A stretch of DNA of 63,097 bases from Oscillatoria sp. SIO1A7. GTDB taxonomy: Bacteria; Cyanobacteriota; Cyanobacteriia; Cyanobacteriales; Laspinemataceae. The notes beneath the pieces were generated by a model. That model was not told where the DNA came from, searched no databases, and saw nothing but the letters and a program-made list of their open reading frames with translations. Within the stretch, counting starts at the first letter, position 1. Every line of letters starts with the position of its first letter. Where the stretch lies: assembly GCA_010672965.1 (NCBI GenBank), contig JAAHFN010000020.1, forward strand, positions 26,446 through 89,542, given 5' to 3'. Below are positions 24,992 through 34,414 of this stretch, in pieces. The position numbers were made by a program, and so were the translations under genes.

Positions 24992-25135
24992 ATATCAAAT
25001 CCGGTTAATTACCCACCCAAAAAATTTGTAATCTTCTGTAGGACGGGCGTCCCGCCTGTCCGAAGCCCCTGGTATGGACAGGCGGGACGCCCGTCCTACG
25101 CTTGTTTTTTTAGGGCGATTAACCGGATTTAATAT
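24992..25135. repeat. MITE-like element, family D
   Basis: Ends are TATCAAATCCGGTTAATTAC and GATTAACCGGATTTAATATA, with a large central palindrome (GTAGGACGGGCGTCCCGCCTG and its complement). It lies 4 bp from a family B element, so two families were inserted side by side. Confidence 0.8.
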
Positions 25136-25138
25136 AAA

Positions 25139-25230
25139 CAGGACTTACGCAAATTGGACGATTTAGTTATATATATAGCGTTTGGTGCGCGGTGCGGCAC
25201 CCTACAAATAGTATCTCTGCGTAAGTCCTG
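25139..25230. repeat. MITE-like element, family B
   Basis: From CAGGACTTACGCAAATTGG to TCTCTGCGTAAGTCCTG. The interior is AT-rich with GTGCGCGGTGCGGCACCCTAC. It ends 57 bp before the lhgO start and therefore lies in that gene's promoter region. Confidence 0.8.
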
Positions 25231-25286
25231 GTAAAGTAGATAAGTAACGGACGAGTAACGGGCTGCTTAAAAATATGGAGGGCTAG

Positions 25287-26510
25287 ATGTCACAAGGATT
25301 GAATCGATACGATATTGTCATTGTTGGGGGAGGAATTATTGGTTTAGCAACAGCAATGGCATTATCCAAAACCTGCAATGCTTCAATTGTCGTTGTGGAA
25401 GCAGAAAATTCTTTAGCTGCTCACCAAACTGGGAATAACAGCGGCGTAATTCATTCCGGTCTTTACTATAAGCCCGGTTCCCTTAAAGCCCTCAATTGTA
25501 CCAAAGGGCGAGAATTGCTATATGAGTTTTGTCAAAACCACGATATTCCCCACGAACGATGTGGAAAACTGGTTGTTGCTGTCAATGAAAGTGAATTGGA
25601 CAAATTGGCGAAACTAGCTGAAAGAGGTAAGGCCAATGGGCTTGCAGGTGTCAAATACTTGCAAGGAGAAGAACTTAAGGAATACGAGCCTCATGTAGCG
25701 GGAGTTGCCGGACTTTTCGTTCCCGATACTGGAATCGTCGATTATATCAAGGTTGCCGAGAAATTTGCCGAACTGTTTCAAAACAATAATGGCGAAATAA
25801 AATTGAATACTCGGGTTTTGGATATTAAAAAGAACGATAGCGAAAACGAAATTTACTTGGAAACCACTACCGGGGATATCTCTTGCAAGCACCTTATCAA
25901 TTGTGCTGGATTATTTTGCGATCGCATTGCCAGAAAAAGCGGACTCAATCCAGGCTTGAAAATAGTCCCTTTTCGCGGCGAATATTACGAGATAAAGAAA
26001 GAGCGTCATTTTTTAGTCAAGAATCTTATTTATCCGGTGCCGGATCCGCGCTTTCCATTTTTAGGAGTTCATTACACCCGCATGGTTCATGGTGGTGTAG
26101 AAGCAGGTCCAAATGCGGTATTGGCCATGAAGCGTAAGGGATATAAAAAATCAGACTTTTCCTGGGAAGATATGTCCGAGATTTCCTTATATCCAGGATT
26201 TTGGAAGTTGACTTTCAAATATTGGCGCATGGGCTTGGGCGAAGTATATCGCTCTTTTAGTAAAAAAGCCTTCACCCGTGCCTTACAGAAATTAATTCCG
26301 GAAATAACCGAGCAAGATTTAAAACCAGGAGGTGCAGGAGTGAGGGCGCAAGCATTGGAACCAAATGGATTTTTAGTAGATGACTTTCGCATCAAGGAAG
26401 TAAAGAACATGGTGCATGTCTTGAATGCTCCTTCCCCTGGGGCGACGGCTTCGATAAATATCGGTCGAACTATTGCCGATATTGCCCGCAAAAATTTCCA
26501 ATTGAATTGA
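25287..26510 (+). CDS. lhgO: L-2-hydroxyglutarate oxidase
   Basis: The 407-residue FAD enzyme oxidises L-2-hydroxyglutarate to 2-oxoglutarate, removing a by-product of malate dehydrogenase and similar enzymes. The dinucleotide fold is at the N-terminus (DIVIVGGGIIGLATA), followed by HQTGNNSGVIHSGLYYKPGS with the HSG motif of this oxidase family. The C-terminal PGGAGVRAQALEPNGFLVDD and NAPSPGATASINIG close the FAD site. GGAGGGCTAG before the ATG at 25287 is a strong ribosome site. It is monocistronic, flanked by repeats on both sides. Confidence 0.93.
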   Translation: MSQGLNRYDIVIVGGGIIGLATAMALSKTCNASIVVVEAENSLAAHQTGNNSGVIHSGLYYKPGSLKALNCTKGRELLYEFCQNHDIPHERCGKLVVAVNESELDKLAKLAERGKANGLAGVKYLQGEELKEYEPHVAGVAGLFVPDTGIVDYIKVAEKFAELFQNNNGEIKLNTRVLDIKKNDSENEIYLETTTGDISCKHLINCAGLFCDRIARKSGLNPGLKIVPFRGEYYEIKKERHFLVKNLIYPVPDPRFPFLGVHYTRMVHGGVEAGPNAVLAMKRKGYKKSDFSWEDMSEISLYPGFWKLTFKYWRMGLGEVYRSFSKKAFTRALQKLIPEITEQDLKPGGAGVRAQALEPNGFLVDDFRIKEVKNMVHVLNAPSPGATASINIGRTIADIARKNFQLN

Positions 26511-26529
26511 AGTTTATAGCAATAAGCAG

Positions 26530-26665
26530 TCAGCGGTCAGCGGTCAGCTTTTACACAAGCATTGCCGTTAGTAGCCTTGGCAACCTACCGTAGGACAGGC
26601 GTCCCGCCTGTCCCTAGATCGGGCAGGGACAGGCGGGACGCCTGTCCTACGGGAAGCTCGATTTG
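26530..26665. repeat. GTCAGCG short repeats and a GC-rich palindrome
   Basis: CAGTCAGCGGTCAGCGGTCAG is followed by an inverted repeat (CCGTAGGACAGGCGTCCCGC and its complement, 26589-26654) that resembles the centre of family D elements without their ends. No gene is present. Confidence 0.6.
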
Positions 26666-26696
26666 TTTTTGTTTTTAGGGACGATTAAATTAAATC

Positions 26697-26935
26697 AGGA
26701 CTTATATCAAGTCAGGTTAAATACCCACAGAAAAAATTTAGAATCTCCCGTAGGACGGGCGTCCCGCCTGTCCTTGGGGCGGGGGGGGACAGGCGGGACG
26801 CCCGTCCTACGCAGAAGCTTTTTTTGGGGCATTCAAACCGACATGATATTACGCAAGGACTCTATATCTGGTAGGGGTCAACGGCCGGAGTACCCCTACA
26901 CTTAGGGCGCATCTGTACAATTTGCGTAAGTCCTG
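26697..26935. repeat. Family D element nested inside a family B element
   Basis: The outer B element begins CAGGACTTA (26697) and resumes TTACGCAAGGACTCTATATC near 26850, ending GCGTAAGTCCTG at 26935. The insert, TATCAAGTCAGGTTAAATAC to AACCGACATGATA, is a complete D element. TTA occurs on both sides of the insert, as expected of a 3-bp duplication. Confidence 0.75.
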
Positions 26936-26967
26936 TAAATTAAACGCTTATTGCCGATCGCACCAAT

Positions 26968-26993
26968 AAAAAAAAAGCCCGCCAAAGCGGGCT
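26968..26993 (-). terminator. Rho-independent terminator of the amidase gene
   Basis: On the minus strand AGCCCGC/GCGGGCT arms with a four-base loop are followed by nine T. It begins 27 bp after the amidase stop codon at 27020. A 6 to 7 bp GC stem with a T tract is a classic intrinsic terminator. Confidence 0.85.
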
Positions 26994-27019
26994 GAGTAAA
27001 TCCAGGGATATATCGAAGC

Positions 27020-28936
27020 TTAGCCGCCTTGTCGGATGTGGCGGATAATACCGCGAGCGATCGCCTGAGCCATCCTGCTGCGCTGAGCCGGTTGAGCGAG
27101 GATGCGGGAATCGCTACTGCCGGTAACAAAACCGACTTCCACCAAAACCGCTGGCATTCTTGTATGCCGGAGAACGTAGAATCGCGCTCGCTTAACGCCC
27201 CGGTTGCGCATATTGAAACTTTCCATAATACTGCCCTGAATATTTTGGGCAAGGCGGCGACCGCTCTGGTAATAAAAAGTCTCCACCCCATTGGCGCTAG
27301 AGTATCCTCCCGGTGCGGCGTTAGCATGAATGCTGACAAATAAATCGGCATTGACCCGATTGGCCAACTCGGTTCTGGGTCGCAGTTCTAGGGTGCGATC
27401 GCTTTGGCGAGTCATCCTCACCTGAATGCCATTTTCTTCGAGAATTCGCGTCACTTGGCGGGAGATATCGTTGACAACATCTTTTTCCCGCAGACCGCCA
27501 ATGCCTACAGCCCCGGGGTCGCTACCTCCATGTCCTGGATCTATAATCACAAGTTGTCGTTCGTTACCACGGCGGCGGATTAGAGGCGAGTCATACTCCC
27601 GCTCTGGGCGCGTTACGGGACGGCGGCGCGGCGGGCCAACCGGACTCTGGGGCGGCCGAGATACTATAGAGCCAGAACCGTTTGGGTCATTAGTAATAGA
27701 GCCATTGGTTCTTAATTTTAGAGATAGCTGCGAGGGATTCGGTTGAGTAACGCCCTGAATATCTGCATTTCCCACTTGGACCAAGAGGGTGACAGTTCCC
27801 GGGTAGTCTTCGCGCTTTCGCACCGATAAACCGGAAGAGCGCCGGGGCAGCCGGATATTTTCGGCAAGTTCGGCGGAATAAATAGTAATGCTATAAGAAG
27901 CGGTTTGCCGGTCCCAGCCCTCTGTATAGTCAATAGGTTGGTCTGCATTCACCACCAGTTCCGTGCCGTTGTTGCGCACTTCGACAGATTCTATCTTGGC
28001 TAAACCACCAGACTGAGCGCCCAAGGTGGGGGGTTGTTGTCCTTCGGGCCAGATTAGCACCCCGCCCAAGTTGCTAGCTCTGGTTTCCAGGTTAGCTCCA
28101 TTGTTGGTAAGATCCAAAGTCACCCGGGCTCCTGGGGTCGGGCCATTGATGGGAGCTACTCGGAGGAAACTGATACCGAAGCGATTGACCCGAACCGAGC
28201 GGCGATCGAGATCTTGCGAAAGAGTGACGTTGGGGAGTACCAAGGTCATCCAGTTTGCCCCTGGGGGACGATTGACCTCAATCTCAGGAGTTTCCCCATT
28301 GGTTCGCAGGACAATTCCCTTATCTGTCACTTCAATATCTTTGAGCAGAGTTTTTCCTCTTGCCGATACTTGCTCGCGAGAGCTAACTCTACGACTTGGC
28401 TCGGGAGAGCTGGCTCTAGGAGTTCGCTCGGGAGCGCTGGCTCTAGGAGTGGAACTTCGTCTGGGGGGAAAAGAGCGCCGTTGAATCGGTTCGGGGTTTG
28501 GTATTTGTACCGCCCACTCGCTCGCAGAATTACCCTCGAACTTTACCTGCTCGGGATCTAGGGTATAGCCCCGAGCCAACTCGACAACGATTCGAGCGGT
28601 CTGGGAGTCAACCTGGCCTACGCGAATTTCGCGAATTGCTCCTCCTGGGGAGAGGGCTTTTCTCACGGGTCCTAGACTCGTCCCAGGCAGGTCGATCACC
28701 AAGCGAATTGGGTCGGCGATCAGTTGTGCCCTGGGTTGAACCCCGCCTGCGGTTGTAAATGTGAGTCTGTTCCCAGATTCCTCAAACCGCCAGGATCGTA
28801 ACGTGGCGGCTTCAGCGGGAGATGTCAGCAAAAAGGCACCTACCAAGCTTGGTAGCAACCAGCGCCACAGTACCGTGGAATCAACTTTAATGTCTTTGAG
28901 ACCGTTCAAATTGTTACCTAAAGCTACATTTTTCAT
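27020..28936 (-). CDS. amiC: N-acetylmuramoyl-L-alanine amidase with AMIN domains
   Basis: The 638-residue periplasmic enzyme cuts the amide bond between MurNAc and the stem peptide, needed for septal peptidoglycan processing and, in filamentous cyanobacteria, for cell-cell communication. Layout: signal peptide (about 20-44, LLTSPAEA), AMIN domain (about 46-125), a Ser/Arg/Pro linker (about 150-190), two further AMIN-like beta segments (about 195-275 and 315-400), a second linker, and an Amidase_3 domain (about 460-635). Zinc ligands are expected in DPGHGGSDPGA, GLREKDV and VSIHANAA, and the catalytic glutamate in LVEVGFVTG. A terminator follows 27 bp downstream. Confidence 0.93.
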   Translation of the reverse strand: MKNVALGNNLNGLKDIKVDSTVLWRWLLPSLVGAFLLTSPAEAATLRSWRFEESGNRLTFTTAGGVQPRAQLIADPIRLVIDLPGTSLGPVRKALSPGGAIREIRVGQVDSQTARIVVELARGYTLDPEQVKFEGNSASEWAVQIPNPEPIQRRSFPPRRSSTPRASAPERTPRASSPEPSRRVSSREQVSARGKTLLKDIEVTDKGIVLRTNGETPEIEVNRPPGANWMTLVLPNVTLSQDLDRRSVRVNRFGISFLRVAPINGPTPGARVTLDLTNNGANLETRASNLGGVLIWPEGQQPPTLGAQSGGLAKIESVEVRNNGTELVVNADQPIDYTEGWDRQTASYSITIYSAELAENIRLPRRSSGLSVRKREDYPGTVTLLVQVGNADIQGVTQPNPSQLSLKLRTNGSITNDPNGSGSIVSRPPQSPVGPPRRRPVTRPEREYDSPLIRRRGNERQLVIIDPGHGGSDPGAVGIGGLREKDVVNDISRQVTRILEENGIQVRMTRQSDRTLELRPRTELANRVNADLFVSIHANAAPGGYSSANGVETFYYQSGRRLAQNIQGSIMESFNMRNRGVKRARFYVLRHTRMPAVLVEVGFVTGSSDSRILAQPAQRSRMAQAIARGIIRHIRQGG

Positions 28937-28955
28937 GTCAGTCAGACAAAGATAA

Positions 28956-29946
28956 GCACTTTTGATGCCAGCGATCGCCCTTAAACTTTGTTAACCCATC
29001 TTGCCCCAAGTGGGGGCTAGCGGGTGTGGGATTTAGGGCGAAGCCTTCCCAGTGAATGGGGTAGGTCTTCGATCGCACCTGACAAGGCGCCGCTGGCAAA
29101 CCCCACAGTAATAGACCGATAGGCCAAAATTCGGTAAATTTTGAACTTTATCAGTCTTAGCATTGGGATATCCAAATCTCCTCCACCACCAATCGCTCCT
29201 CACCTAATTTCGGAGTTGAGATTTTCATCCCTACCGCCTAGGCAGACGCAACTTGCCTACCCTAGTTTCCCATCCCATCCTCTCTAAGTTTTCCTATACC
29301 CTCGATTCAACGAGGTTTATTGGACCCGTTTGAGACTTGGTTCGTGGTATGGGCCGCGAACCATTTGTTTGTTTGTTGGTTGGTTTGTTTCCATCCCGCG
29401 AGCGGGATTTATTGATTAGAAAGGTCTGCAATGCCATCGCGAGCGGGCAAAGGGGAATTGTTTCCTGGAAGGCCGAGGGCAGCGCGATCGCTCCGCCCGG
29501 TGCGCTCCTTGAGATCCAAAAATAATCTCTTTAGGTTTCCATCTGATTACGAGTTCGTCACCGCTCGTTCCGGATGGAAACCTATACCCTTTGTGACAAG
29601 CTTCCAAGGCTATCCTTGGAGGATGGGGAAGCTTGTATTTTGTCCGCCCTTAGTGACAGCGCGATCGCACCGCGATCGGTACTTGCACCCAAAACAGGAA
29701 CCTTCTGACTATTTGGCTTAAGTTACCACACCTTTCCTAAAAACATTCGTCCGAACATGAATTTACTAGCAACTTTCAGGACCATTGGGGAGGGTGGGAG
29801 GTGTGGGAAGGGTGGGAAGGGTGGCAATCTGCGGGTATGTTTTTTAGATTTGATGTTTTTTGGCCACGACCAACCCTCGAAATAAGGCGTAGGGGCGATA
29901 GCATTCCCGAGATATCCTTTGCTATAAACTAAACTTATAACCTGGA
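28956..29946. other. 1-kb gene-free region with hairpins, possible noncoding RNAs
   Basis: It lies between the diverging amidase and MscS genes and, unusually for this window, is almost free of MITEs and heptamers. Visible structure: a hairpin CGAAGCCTTCCC/GGGGTAGGTCTTCG near 29040; CCGAACCA/TGGTTCGTGG-like arms near 29340; a long stem from GGTTTCCATCTG (29534) to GGATGGAAACC (29582); and ACAAGCTTCC/GGAAGCTTGT (29597-29636). GTTT/GGTT microrepeats lie at 29366-29386. The unique, folded character suggests RNA genes, but I cannot match a named family (not RNase P, tmRNA or SRP RNA as far as I can see). Confidence 0.5.
29387..29423 (+). CRISPR. Solitary CRISPR-repeat-like 37-mer
   Basis: The 37 bp start GTTTCCATCCCGC, have a 6-bp stem CCCGC(GA)GCGGG in the middle, and end TTATTGATTAGAAAG. 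Length, GTTTC start, CCC...GGG hairpin and GAAAG end match the layout of cyanobacterial repeats such as that of Synechocystis CRISPR1. GTTTCC recurs at 29460 and 29535, i.e. at 73 and 75 bp spacing, but the rest of those positions is not repeat-like. There are no cas genes and no true array. Confidence 0.45.
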
Positions 29947-30087
29947 ATGCTTCGCCCCAGAAATTTATGCCCCTCGCTGGCAACTCCAAAAAGAAGGATT
30001 ATAAAAAACATACCTTTGAAAGGGGAAGGGTGGGAAGCGTGGGAAGTGTGGGGAGCGTGGGAAGCGTGGGAAGTGTGGGGAGTTGTT

Positions 30088-31848
30088 ATGGCAGTAGATA
30101 TTTTTAGGGTAAAGCGATTGATGATTGGGAAATTATGGAAAATGCGGCGGCGGATAGCTTTGGTAGCGATCGCCTTGCTAGCGTTTCTGGTCGCGACATC
30201 CATAGGGACCGGGGGAGCTTTGGGGCAAATTCCGCCTCAACCGTCCGCCCCTAGCAATTCTAGGGCGCAGTCCTCAGTTTCTCCCTTAGAAGGCATAGGC
30301 AATATAGTTCACCATCCAGTTTTACTAGATGGGCGACAAGTATTAGACATTGCCGCCTATCAGTCAAATACCACGGACAAACAAAAGGGAGATTTGCCCA
30401 TAAAAAGGCGAGCCAGCCTCATCGAGAGCAACCTTTATGGCATTCTCGACAGAGGATTCGACCCGGAGGCCCTGCAAGTAAGCCATAAAGATGTAGAGGA
30501 CAAAACTATACTTTTTGCTGCGGATGGGAAAAGCTTGGATAATATTTCCATTGCCACCATCACTACTCTAGATGCCAGAGTTCACGGTCTTCATTTAGAC
30601 GAGCTGGCGGAGGAAACGAGCAAATCTATCAAACTGCATCTGATTCGAGCAAGGCAGGAGCGCGAGGCGGAATATTTGCTGCGCCAAGGTTTGATATCTG
30701 GTGCAATAATTATCTTGGCGATCGCTCTGAGCTTTTTGGTGCTGACTTGGCAGAAAAAATTACTACATAAATTTGACAAAAACACAAAATTAGGATATGA
30801 CAAACTAGCCCAGCCAGAGCAGTCTTACTCCCCACAATATCCAGCTAATGGCGACAGTTCGGCAGAGGAAAACGCAGAAGAAGCTTTTGCCTCCAGCGAG
30901 CCAATTGACGCCTTAGAGGAACGGCGCGACGTTAACGATATCCAGAAATTGCTACTGCAAATCCTATTTATAGGTATTTGGTTGGGCAGTATCGCCTGGA
31001 TTGTGGGACTGTTTCCTTGGACGCGCTGGCTGCAATTTTGGATTGTGGCCGAGCCAATTGCCCTGGTCGCGATTTGGCTCGGCACCCGCTTGGCGATTAG
31101 AGGCAGTCACTTCCTCATTGACCGCATTTTCCATCGACTGCAAGCCAGACAATCCTCTGAAACCGCCAGCTCCCAGCGACAGCTCTTCCGCATTAGCACC
31201 GTCGCCCATATTCTCAAAAGCATTTCATACTTTGTCTGGGGTTTTCTAGGTATTCTCTTAGTCCTGGAAACCCTACGGATTCCCCTTGGTCCAGTCTTGG
31301 CTGGAGCTGGCATTCTCGGTTTTGCTATCTCCTTTGCTTCCCAGAGCTTTATTAAAGATGTCGTCAATGGCTGTCTGATTTTTTGGGAAGATTGGTATGC
31401 CGTAGGAGATGAGATTATTATTGGGGGCGTCCTGGGCAAGGTGGAGTATATGAACTTGCGGGTTACGGAATTGCGGACTATACCAGGCGAGCTTATGGTA
31501 ATGCCCAATAGCGAAATTTCGAGCGCAATCAATCGAACTAAGAAATGGTCGCGGGCGAATATCAAGCTACAAGTTGGTTATGATGCCGATCTGAAGCTGG
31601 CGATGGAGACTATGAAGGAGGTAGCCCAACAAATGCAAGGCGATCCTAAATGGCAAGAGCATATCTTAGACCCCGTGGAAATGTTGGGAGTAAATGGGAT
31701 TGCTCATTCGGGAATAGATATAGAAATCAGAATTAAAACCCAACCCGGAAAGCAGGGGAGCGTGGCTCGCGAATATCGCTACCGCTTGAAATATGCTTTG
31801 GACGAACGAGGTATAGGCATTGGCATCCCGCAGCAAAAAAATGCATAG
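30088..31848 (+). CDS. MscS-family mechanosensitive ion channel
   Basis: The 586-residue inner-membrane protein has an N-terminal signal-like helix (LVAIALLAFLVATSIG), a periplasmic segment of about 170 residues, a TM helix (SGAIIILAIALSFLVLTW), further TM helices around 300-360, and the MscS pore core: GPVLAGAGILGFAISFASQS then FIKDVVNGCLIFWEDWYAVGD. The beta domain IIIGGVLGKVEYMNLRVTEL and the C-terminal cytoplasmic domain follow. It may release solutes on hypo-osmotic shock. I start at the ATG at 30088; the open frame continues upstream only through decamer repeats (reading WEAWEVWG), whose GGGGAG also gives the likely ribosome site. Confidence 0.88.
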   Translation: MAVDIFRVKRLMIGKLWKMRRRIALVAIALLAFLVATSIGTGGALGQIPPQPSAPSNSRAQSSVSPLEGIGNIVHHPVLLDGRQVLDIAAYQSNTTDKQKGDLPIKRRASLIESNLYGILDRGFDPEALQVSHKDVEDKTILFAADGKSLDNISIATITTLDARVHGLHLDELAEETSKSIKLHLIRARQEREAEYLLRQGLISGAIIILAIALSFLVLTWQKKLLHKFDKNTKLGYDKLAQPEQSYSPQYPANGDSSAEENAEEAFASSEPIDALEERRDVNDIQKLLLQILFIGIWLGSIAWIVGLFPWTRWLQFWIVAEPIALVAIWLGTRLAIRGSHFLIDRIFHRLQARQSSETASSQRQLFRISTVAHILKSISYFVWGFLGILLVLETLRIPLGPVLAGAGILGFAISFASQSFIKDVVNGCLIFWEDWYAVGDEIIIGGVLGKVEYMNLRVTELRTIPGELMVMPNSEISSAINRTKKWSRANIKLQVGYDADLKLAMETMKEVAQQMQGDPKWQEHILDPVEMLGVNGIAHSGIDIEIRIKTQPGKQGSVAREYRYRLKYALDERGIGIGIPQQKNA

Positions 31849-32338
<490 letters not shown>

Positions 32339-33400
32339 TTAATTAATCGCTGCCTCGATTTGGGCTGAGTCGAGGGCGTGACCGATAAAGACTAGGCGGG
32401 TCTGGCGGGGTTCGGCAGGCTGCCAGGGGCGATCGTAGAAATAGTCAAATCGCTGCCCGACTCCTTGTATTACCAAACGCATGGCTTTGTTGGGCACCGA
32501 GACAAAGCCTTTAATCCGATAAATTTCTTTTTCTTGGACTAATTGCTGGAGTCGCGCTGCTAGGTTTTTCGGCTCGTAGTCTCGGTCTAAAATCACGTTG
32601 ACTGAGTTGATTTCGTCATCGTGTTCGTGGTCTTCTTCGCTGTCGTGGTGGCTCGGGCGGCTATCTAGATTGTCCTCGACGGCGGAGTTAAATCCTAGCA
32701 AGACTTCGGCGTTAATCTCGCCGCGATCGCTCTCGACAATTTTCACCCCCGGCCTGACCTGCTCCTGGAGCCAGCTTCGCACTCGCTTCCGAGTTGGCTC
32801 ATCGACTAAATCTGTTTTAGAGACAAGTACCAAATCGGCGCAATTTAACTGGTCTTCAAACAATTCCTCAATCGGCGTTTCATGTTCTAGATTAGGGTCG
32901 GCTTGTCGCTGGGCTTCTAGGGCTTCCAAGTCGCCAACCAATTCGCCGTTGGCCAGGGCTTCGCAGTCAACGACCGTCACTACCCCATCCACGGTCGCGC
33001 CGGTGCGAATCTCGGGCCAGCGAAAGGCTTGAACTAAGGGCTTGGGCAATGCCAGACCGGAGGTTTCGATGAGCATGCAATCCAGGCGATCGCGCTTTTT
33101 GAGGATTTCTTGCATAGTCGGATAAAACTCTTCTTGCACGGTGCAGCACAAGCAGCCATTGGTGAGTTCGATAATATTGCTGGGAGCGATCGCCTCCCCA
33201 TTTGGCGTGCCTCCCTCTCCGTCTTCCTCGTCGCAGACTTGGCAAGATTTCAGTAATTCTCCATCAATTCCCACCTCGCCAAATTCATTGACAAGAACCG
33301 CTATGCGACGACCTTGATTGTTTTGCAGCAAATGGCGGATTGTGGTAGTTTTGCCCGAACCGAGAAAGCCAGTAATAACGGTAACCGGAATTTTATGCAT
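32339..33400 (-). CDS. cobW: CobW-type GTPase metallochaperone
   Basis: The 353-residue protein belongs to the COG0523 family. It has a P-loop GFLGSGKTT (11-19), the metal-binding CxCC motif at C83-C86 (NGCLCCTVQ), a GTPase ETSGLALP, and a base motif SKTD. A Cys pair CQVC (53-56) and a His/Asp/Glu-rich loop (HHDSEEDHEHDDE, about 250-262) could hold extra metal. Family members deliver cobalt or zinc to target enzymes; with the Co transporter genes upstream and a B12 riboswitch, a role in feeding Co2+ into cobalamin synthesis is likely. It is last in the cluster, 418 bp after the DUF1636 gene, with two MITEs between. Confidence 0.9.
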   Translation of the reverse strand: MHKIPVTVITGFLGSGKTTTIRHLLQNNQGRRIAVLVNEFGEVGIDGELLKSCQVCDEEDGEGGTPNGEAIAPSNIIELTNGCLCCTVQEEFYPTMQEILKKRDRLDCMLIETSGLALPKPLVQAFRWPEIRTGATVDGVVTVVDCEALANGELVGDLEALEAQRQADPNLEHETPIEELFEDQLNCADLVLVSKTDLVDEPTRKRVRSWLQEQVRPGVKIVESDRGEINAEVLLGFNSAVEDNLDSRPSHHDSEEDHEHDDEINSVNVILDRDYEPKNLAARLQQLVQEKEIYRIKGFVSVPNKAMRLVIQGVGQRFDYFYDRPWQPAEPRQTRLVFIGHALDSAQIEAAIN

Positions 33401-33454
33401 GGGTGATTGTTTCTTAGTTAGTAGAGTTGGTAGTTGTTTTTTGCTTGAGGAGCG

Positions 33455-33581
33455 GGGAGCATTTCAAATTTGTACGCTGCCGCCTCGCCCCTTGGGCGTA
33501 AGCCCCGCCTCCCAGGCGGCTGGCGCGGCTACACAAACTCTCGCCCTTGCGGGCTATTCCTTGCAAAAGTGAAATGCTCCC
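33455..33581. repeat. MITE-like element, family A
   Basis: From GGGAGCATTTCAAATTTG to AAAAGTGAAATGCTCCC, with the interior GCGTAAGCCCCGCCTCC. Flanking octamers do not match, so the target duplication has decayed or been lost. It lies in the gap before cobW. Confidence 0.75.
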
Positions 33582-33678
33582 GATTGGGTATAGGGCTCCG
33601 CCTTTCATGTCGCGACAGCGAAACGCTCCTACCGGCAATGCTCGCGACTTTTAGCTGACTGCTGACAGCTTACTGCTA

Positions 33679-33808
33679 TATAGCGGTTCTCGCGCTTGAT
33701 GTGAGGTTACGGGCCCGCGCATCCCAGTACGGGGATTACCGCTCTACAGCAGAGACGGTTGTAGGGATGCTATCGCCCCTACGTTTCACTTATTTGAGAA
33801 ACGCTATA
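33679..33808. repeat. MITE-like element, family C
   Basis: From TATAGCGGTTCTCGCGC to CACTTATTTGAGAAACGCTATA. It ends 10 bp before the stop codon of the DUF1636 gene, in the 3' untranslated region. Confidence 0.75.
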
Positions 33809-33817
33809 TTAGGATTG

Positions 33818-34213
33818 CTATATTGACGGCAAGGGCGGAATCTTAGCCAAAATTCCTTTTTTTAGCGCCTTGGGTCGCTCCGACCAGGGCATAACCCCAT
33901 CGGTTTTGCGATAGTACAAGCTTGCGCAATCCAATACCGCCTCACAGGTTTCCGACAATGTTTCTGACTCGGTGCTAATGTCGCCAAACAGATAAGTGTG
34001 TTTTCCGGGAGCAACAAAAGAAATAGTACAAGAGCGATTGCAAGCACTCATGCATTCTACCGGCTGGATTGGGAATTTTTCTTTTAATTCCCATTCGTCG
34101 TGGAGGTTCGATAGTTGCTCTAGCAGTTTTTCCCCTCCGCTGATTCCCACCCGCTTGCCATTTTGCCAGGTACTGGCGCAGGTGGTACAGACATATATAA
34201 TATTTTGAGTCAT
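33818..34213 (-). CDS. DUF1636 protein, ferredoxin-like (2Fe-2S or metal-binding)
   Basis: The 131-residue soluble protein starts TQNIIYVCTTCASTW and contains VECMSACNRSCTISFVAPGK; the cysteines in CTTC and ECMSACNRSC are spaced as in thioredoxin-fold 2Fe-2S ferredoxins. DUF1636 genes often sit beside cobalamin or metal genes. I prefer the ATG at 34213 to the TTG two codons upstream. It lies between cbiO and cobW on the same strand, which supports a role in cobalt handling, perhaps redox or metal transfer; that is inference. Confidence 0.82.
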   Translation of the reverse strand: MTQNIIYVCTTCASTWQNGKRVGISGGEKLLEQLSNLHDEWELKEKFPIQPVECMSACNRSCTISFVAPGKHTYLFGDISTESETLSETCEAVLDCASLYYRKTDGVMPWSERPKALKKGILAKIPPLPSI

Positions 34214-34270
34214 TGTCAATTTTTCTGTAACTATTCAAGCTTGCCTATGTAATTTGTCTGTTTGTTCCTT

Positions 34271-34414
34271 TATAGCGGTTCTCAAATTGATGTGAGGTTT
34301 CTGGGGGATGCAATATCCCAAAAAGGCAAGTTCCCGTTCGGAGCGCTCAGATTGTCGCTCTTGTTGCTGTCGCCCCTACGTTTCGGACGTTACATTTATT
34401 TTAGAAACGCTATA
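34271..34414. repeat. MITE-like element, family C, overlapping the cbiO 3' end
   Basis: From TATAGCGGTTCTCAAATTG to TTTTAGAAACGCTATA. The right-hand end encodes the last residues (IAFLK) and the stop codon of cbiO on the minus strand, so the insertion replaced the native end of the gene. Confidence 0.75.
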
